A DNA stretch of 5,097 nucleotides, taken from assembly GCA_030918015.1 (NCBI GenBank), contig JAUPTP010000228.1, positions 1 to 5,097 of the forward strand, in the 5' to 3' direction. Within the stretch, counting starts at the first letter, position 1. Each line of letters starts with the position of its first letter. The position numbers and the translations under genes were made by a program. Source of the stretch: Pseudomonadota bacterium. GTDB lineage: Bacteria > Pseudomonadota > Gammaproteobacteria > Burkholderiales > Burkholderiaceae_C. The notes beneath the pieces were generated by a model. That model made no database searches, was not told the DNA's origin, and was given only the letters and a program-made list of their open reading frames with translations. This document shows positions 1-5,097 of this stretch, one piece after another.

Positions 1-359
1 CCGACGCGCTGATGGCGGCGCTGCGCGAGCAGCTGCCGACGCTGGCGGGCCGGCGCTTCGGCGCGCTGGAGATCGCGCAGGCCGACGACTTCGCCTACAC
101 CGATCCGGTCGACGGCTCCGTCTCCAGCCGTCAGGGCGTGCGCCTGATCCTGGCCGGCGGCTCGCGGGTGGTCTTCCGCCTGTCGGGCACCGGCACCGAG
201 GGCGCGACGCTGCGCGTCTACCTCGAGCGCTTCGAGCCGGCCGACGGCGACCACGACCGTCCGACCCAGGACGCGCTGGCCGACCTGATCGCGCTGGCCG
301 ACACGGTGGCGCGCATCCGCGAGCGCTCCGGCCAGGACGCCCCGACCGTCATCACCTGA
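1..359 (+). CDS. pgm: Phosphoglucomutase, PGM1-type (alpha-D-glucose), 3' end only
   Basis: This is the C-terminal part (about 118 codons, reading from base 3) of a phosphohexomutase that interconverts glucose-1-phosphate and glucose-6-phosphate in the cytoplasm. The visible part is the C-terminal domain, which binds the substrate phosphate. The phosphate-binding loop reads [18 protein letters not shown] (bases 174-227), and just before it comes [12 protein letters not shown] (bases 102-137). Both match the PGM1 family (animal PGM1, Agrobacterium-type Pgm) rather than the E. coli Pgm type, whose loop is RPSGT-like. From memory, the final residues APTVIT also match the end of animal PGM1, so this C-terminus looks native and complete. 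The true start lies upstream of the window; the ATG at base 12 is internal. The gene ends in TGA, 52 nt before glgC, on the same strand with no terminator between, so the two are probably cotranscribed. Its product makes the GlgC substrate and consumes the GlgP product. Confidence 0.93.
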   Translation, partial: DALMAALREQLPTLAGRRFGALEIAQADDFAYTDPVDGSVSSRQGVRLILAGGSRVVFRLSGTGTEGATLRVYLERFEPADGDHDRPTQDALADLIALADTVARIRERSGQDAPTVIT

Positions 360-397
360 TATTCCCGCCTCACCAGCACACTGCCAAGCAGAGCAAA

Positions 398-404
398 AAG
401 GAGA
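398..404 (+). promoter_or_regulatory. Strong ribosome binding site of glgC
   Basis: AAGGAGA lies 7 nt before the ATG at 412, preceded by a short A-run (395-399). It is a near-perfect anti-16S match at good spacing and it fixes the glgC start. It is the best Shine-Dalgarno in the window; glgA and glgP have nothing comparable. Confidence 0.88.
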
Positions 405-411
405 CCTGCAC

Positions 412-1680
412 ATGGACATCACCCGCTTCACAGAAAGCCGTGCGCTGGCACGCCGCACGCTGGCCCTGGTTCTGGCCGGCGGCCGCGGCTCGCGCCTGAA
501 GGACCTCACCGACCGCCGCGCCAAGCCGGCGGTGCACTTCGGCGGCAAGTTCCGCATCATCGACTTCGCGCTGTCGAACTGCATGAACTCCGGCATGCGC
601 CGCATCGGCGTCATCACGCAGTACAAGTCGCACTCGCTCCTGCGCCATCTGCAGCGCGGCTGGAGCTTCCTGCGCAACGAGATGGGCGAGTTCGTCGACC
701 TGCTGCCGGCGCAGCAGCGCGTCGATGACGAATCCTGGTACCGCGGCACGGCCGACGCCATCTACCAGAACCTCGACATCATCCGCAACTCGACCCCGCC
801 CGAGTACATCGTCGTGCTCGCAGGCGACCACATCTACAAGATGGACTACTCGATCATGCTGGCCGACCACGCCGCCAGCGGCCGGGGCGTCACGGTCGGC
901 TGCATCGAGGTGCCGCGCGAGGAGGCCAAGGGCTTCGGCGTGATGGCGATCGACGAGCGCCGCGCCATCGTCGACTTCATCGAGAAGCCGGCCAACCCGC
1001 CGGGCATGCCGGGCGACCCGGATGTCTCGCTGGCGAGCATGGGCATCTACATCTTCACCGCCGAGTACCTGTACCGGCTGCTGGAGGAAGATGCGGCCGA
1101 TCCGGCCTCCGAGCACGACTTCGGCAAGAACCTGATCCCGAAGGCCGTGGCCGAGAACCAGGCGCTGGCGCACCCGTTCTCGATGTCGGCGATCGCCAAC
1201 CCGCCGTACTCGCGCGCCTACTGGCGCGATGTCGGCACGGTGGATGCCTACTGGGCGGCCAACCTGGACCTGGCCTCGACCACGCCCGAGCTGAACATGT
1301 ACGACCGCGACTGGCCGATCTGGACCTACCAGGAGCAGCTGCCGCCGGCCAAGTTCGTGCACGACGAGCCGGGGCGCTGCGGCCAGGCGATCGACAGTCT
1401 GGTCTCGGGCGGCTGCATCGTCTCGGGCGCGACGGTGCGCAACTCGGTGCTGTTCTCCAACGTGCTGGTGCGCTCCTATTCGGAGATCGACCAGGCGGTG
1501 GTGCTGCCGGATGTGCAGATCGGCCGAGGCTGCCGCCTGCGCAAGGTGGTGATCGACCGGCGCTGCCGGCTGCCCGACGGCCTGGTCATCGGCGAGGATC
1601 CCGAACTGGACGCCCAGCGCTTCTTCCGCACCGACAACGGCGTGGTCCTGGTGACCCGCAGGATGATCGCGGCGCTATGA
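412..1680 (+). CDS. glgC: Glucose-1-phosphate adenylyltransferase (ADP-glucose pyrophosphorylase)
   Basis: GlgC makes ADP-glucose and pyrophosphate from ATP and glucose-1-phosphate. This is the committed, allosterically controlled step of bacterial glycogen synthesis; the enzyme is normally a cytoplasmic homotetramer. The 422-residue product is close to E. coli GlgC (431). The nucleotidyltransferase domain covers about residues 17-280: LAGGRGSRL at 21-29, [17 protein letters not shown] at 36-52, WYRGTADA from W109/Y110, and GDHIYK with D139 (E. coli catalytic D142). FIEKPANPP carries K192, equivalent to the glucose-1-phosphate-binding K195. From about residue 300 a left-handed beta-helix domain follows, with [12 protein letters not shown] and hexapeptide-like turns to the end. 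E. coli activator-site K39 is R35 here, while Q70 and W109 match E. coli Q74 and W113. The start is set by a strong Shine-Dalgarno. The stop overlaps glgA by 4 nt. The frame is intact and the catalytic residues checked are present. Confidence 0.98.
   Translation: MDITRFTESRALARRTLALVLAGGRGSRLKDLTDRRAKPAVHFGGKFRIIDFALSNCMNSGMRRIGVITQYKSHSLLRHLQRGWSFLRNEMGEFVDLLPAQQRVDDESWYRGTADAIYQNLDIIRNSTPPEYIVVLAGDHIYKMDYSIMLADHAASGRGVTVGCIEVPREEAKGFGVMAIDERRAIVDFIEKPANPPGMPGDPDVSLASMGIYIFTAEYLYRLLEEDAADPASEHDFGKNLIPKAVAENQALAHPFSMSAIANPPYSRAYWRDVGTVDAYWAANLDLASTTPELNMYDRDWPIWTYQEQLPPAKFVHDEPGRCGQAIDSLVSGGCIVSGATVRNSVLFSNVLVRSYSEIDQAVVLPDVQIGRGCRLRKVVIDRRCRLPDGLVIGEDPELDAQRFFRTDNGVVLVTRRMIAAL
1660..1680 (+). 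promoter_or_regulatory. glgC-glgA ATGA stop/start overlap (translational coupling)
   Basis: The glgC stop TGA (1678-1680) and the glgA start ATG (1677-1679) share bases as ATGA. The only Shine-Dalgarno-like stretch upstream is AGGA at 1660-1663, inside glgC and 13 nt before the ATG, which is further than usual. This arrangement is known to allow reinitiation by the ribosome that has just ended on the first gene. I infer that glgA translation depends on glgC translation, which would keep the two biosynthetic enzymes in proportion. Confidence 0.75.
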
Positions 1681-3149
1681 GAGTCCTGCAGGTCTGTGCC
1701 GAGATCTTTCCGCTGCTGAAGACCGGCGGTCTGGCCGATGTCGCCGGCGCCCTGCCGCCGGCGCTGGCCGCGCTCGGCGACGAGGTGCGGGTGCTGCTGC
1801 CCGGCTTCGACGCCATCCTGGCGGGGTTGCAGGAGGCGGTCGTCGTGGCCGAATTGCAGCCTCCCGCGGCCCTGCACTGGGGCGGTGCGGCGCCGCGGCT
1901 GCTGTGGGGCCGGCTGCCGGCGGTGGGCGAGGGCGTCACCGCCTATGTGATCGACGCGCCCGGCCACTACCGGCGCCCGGGCGGCCCGTATGCCGACGAG
2001 AACCGGCTGCCCTACGCCGACAACCATCTGCGCTTCGCGCTGCTGGGCTGGGTGGCGGCCGAGCTGGCGCAGGGCCTCGATCCGCTCTGGCACCCGACGG
2101 TGCTGCATGCGCACGACTGGCACGCCGGTCTGGCGCCGGTCTACCTGCGCGCGGCGCAGCAGGCGCGCCACCAGCATTTCGCCGGCAGCGTCTTCACGGT
2201 GCACAACCTGGCCTATCAGGGCTGCTTCGCCGCGCATCATTTCCATGAACTCGGCCTGCCGGCCGGCTTCTGGGGCATGAACGGCGTCGAGTTCCACGGC
2301 CAGGTGGGCTTCATGAAGGGCGGGCTGTACTTCGCCGACCGCATCACCACCGTGAGCCCCACCTACGCGCACGAGATCCAGGGGCCGGAGCAGGGCTGCG
2401 GCCTCGACGGGCTGCTGCGCACCCGCGGCGTCGACCTCTCGGGCATCCTCAACGGCGTGGACGACGCGGTCTGGCATCCGGCCCATGACACGCTGCTGCC
2501 GACCCGCTACGACGTCGATGCGCTCGACGGCAAGGCCGCCTGCAAGGCGGCGCTGCAGCGGGATCTGGGCCTGGCGGTCGAGCCGGCGCGGCCGCTGCTG
2601 TGCATCGTCAGCCGCCTGACCGAGCAGAAGGGCCTGCACCTGGTGCTGGAGGCCCTGCCGGGCCTGCGTGCGCTGGGCTGGCAGTTCGCGATGCTGGGCA
2701 GCGGCGACGCCTGGATGGAGCGCGCCTTCGCTGCGGCGGCCGCGGCCCATCCGGCCGAGATCGCCGTGCGCATCGGCTACGACGAGGCGTTCGCGCACCG
2801 GCTCATCGCTGGCAGCGACGCGATCGCCGTGCCCTCGCGCTTCGAGCCCTGCGGCCTGACCCAGCTCTACGGCCTGAAGTACGGCACGCTGCCGCTGGTG
2901 CGCCGCGTCGGCGGGCTGGCCGACACCGTGGCCGACACGCGGCTGGAGACCCTCGATCACGGGGCCACCGGCTTCGTGTTCGACGACTTTTCCGCAGGAG
3001 CCCTGCTGTGGGCCGCGGAACGCGCCGGTGCACTGTTCCGCCGTCCGACCGACTGGCGTACCGTGCAGCAGCGCGCGATGCGGCAGGACTTCGGCTGGAC
3101 TGCCGCCGCACGCCAGTACCAGGCCCTGTACCGTCAGGTCAGCGCCTGA
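1677..3149 (+). CDS. glgA: Glycogen synthase, ADP-glucose-dependent (GT5)
   Basis: GlgA transfers glucose from ADP-glucose to the non-reducing end of an alpha-1,4-glucan, with retention of configuration, in the cytoplasm. The product is 490 residues against 477 in E. coli and keeps the GT-B layout. The N-terminal GT5 catalytic domain (about 2-250) starts with [19 protein letters not shown]15 to G18 are the ADP-glucose-binding KTGGL motif. It continues with HAHDWHAGL from H144 and [10 protein letters not shown] with H176 (E. coli H161). The C-terminal GT1-like domain (about 290-460) has VSRLTEQKG with R313 and K318 (E. coli R300 and K305), then [18 protein letters not shown] with E390 and C392 (E. 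coli E377 and C379). The extra length lies mainly before H176, since the offset from E. coli is 15 residues there and 13 afterwards. Active-site residues are intact. The start overlaps the glgC stop, and glgP follows 42 nt downstream with no terminator between. Confidence 0.98.
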   Translation: MRVLQVCAEIFPLLKTGGLADVAGALPPALAALGDEVRVLLPGFDAILAGLQEAVVVAELQPPAALHWGGAAPRLLWGRLPAVGEGVTAYVIDAPGHYRRPGGPYADENRLPYADNHLRFALLGWVAAELAQGLDPLWHPTVLHAHDWHAGLAPVYLRAAQQARHQHFAGSVFTVHNLAYQGCFAAHHFHELGLPAGFWGMNGVEFHGQVGFMKGGLYFADRITTVSPTYAHEIQGPEQGCGLDGLLRTRGVDLSGILNGVDDAVWHPAHDTLLPTRYDVDALDGKAACKAALQRDLGLAVEPARPLLCIVSRLTEQKGLHLVLEALPGLRALGWQFAMLGSGDAWMERAFAAAAAAHPAEIAVRIGYDEAFAHRLIAGSDAIAVPSRFEPCGLTQLYGLKYGTLPLVRRVGGLADTVADTRLETLDHGATGFVFDDFSAGALLWAAERAGALFRRPTDWRTVQQRAMRQDFGWTAAARQYQALYRQVSA

Positions 3150-3150
3150 C

Positions 3151-3168
3151 CCCACCGTTCCCACCGTC
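3151..3168 (+). repeat. Two-copy 9-nt tandem repeat in the glgA-glgP gap
   Basis: CCCACCGTT is followed at once by CCCACCGTC: an 8-nt identical core (3151-3158 and 3160-3167) with a 9-nt period. It begins two bases after the glgA stop and makes up nearly half of the 42-nt gap. The gap is rich in C and pyrimidines, has no hairpin with a T-tract and no recognisable Shine-Dalgarno. A chance duplication is the simplest reading; no function is assigned. Confidence 0.6.
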
Positions 3169-3191
3169 CGCCTCTTTGCCCGATCGATTCC

Positions 3192-5097
<1,906 letters not shown>

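Noticed and set aside
381..391. Small inverted repeat CTGC-CAA-GCAG before the glgC Shine-Dalgarno, as a terminator or regulatory hairpin
   Set aside because: The stem is only 4 bp, does not extend, and no T-tract follows; such repeats are expected by chance.
360..411. Possible promoter between pgm and glgC
   Set aside because: I could not find a convincing -35/-10 pair in 52 nt, and the spacing and orientation fit an operon.
370..1362. Reverse-strand ORF of 330 codons opposite glgC
   Set aside because: It is in exact antisense codon register with glgC, with the same compositional bias and no recognisable family; it is a shadow of the sense gene.

Overview
This is a high-GC window (clearly above 60% by eye, with third codon positions almost all G or C) that codes on the + strand from end to end. 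It holds the tail of a phosphoglucomutase gene, complete glgC and glgA genes, and the first 635 codons of a glycogen phosphorylase gene. The codon usage and the E. coli-like GlgC and GlgA sequences suggest a high-GC proteobacterium. A betaproteobacterium of the Burkholderiales type is my best guess, but the window contains no taxonomic marker.

Layout: (1) 1-359, 3' end of a PGM1-type pgm; (2) 360-411, a 52-nt gap with a strong Shine-Dalgarno for glgC and no terminator; (3) 412-1680, glgC, ADP-glucose pyrophosphorylase; (4) 1677-3149, glgA, glycogen synthase, whose ATG overlaps the glgC stop as ATGA; (5) 3150-3191, a 42-nt C-rich gap with no evident Shine-Dalgarno and a small 9-nt tandem repeat; (6) 3192-5097, glgP, cut off by the window edge before its PLP-lysine region.

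The genes form one metabolic module, probably one operon. Pgm interconverts glucose-6-phosphate and glucose-1-phosphate. GlgC turns glucose-1-phosphate and ATP into ADP-glucose. GlgA adds the glucose to the glycogen chain. GlgP removes it again as glucose-1-phosphate, which Pgm returns to central metabolism. Synthesis and breakdown are therefore encoded together, so control of flux probably rests largely on enzyme allostery and translation. No branching (glgB) or debranching (glgX) gene is visible; they may lie outside the window.

I see no mobile element, CRISPR array, RNA gene, terminator or convincing promoter. The region is ordinary in content: I found no undescribed system. The points worth a second look are small: the translation signals at the gene junctions, a stop-free in-frame glgA-glgP junction, an Arg at the GlgC activator-site position, and the eukaryote-like PGM1 type of the mutase.
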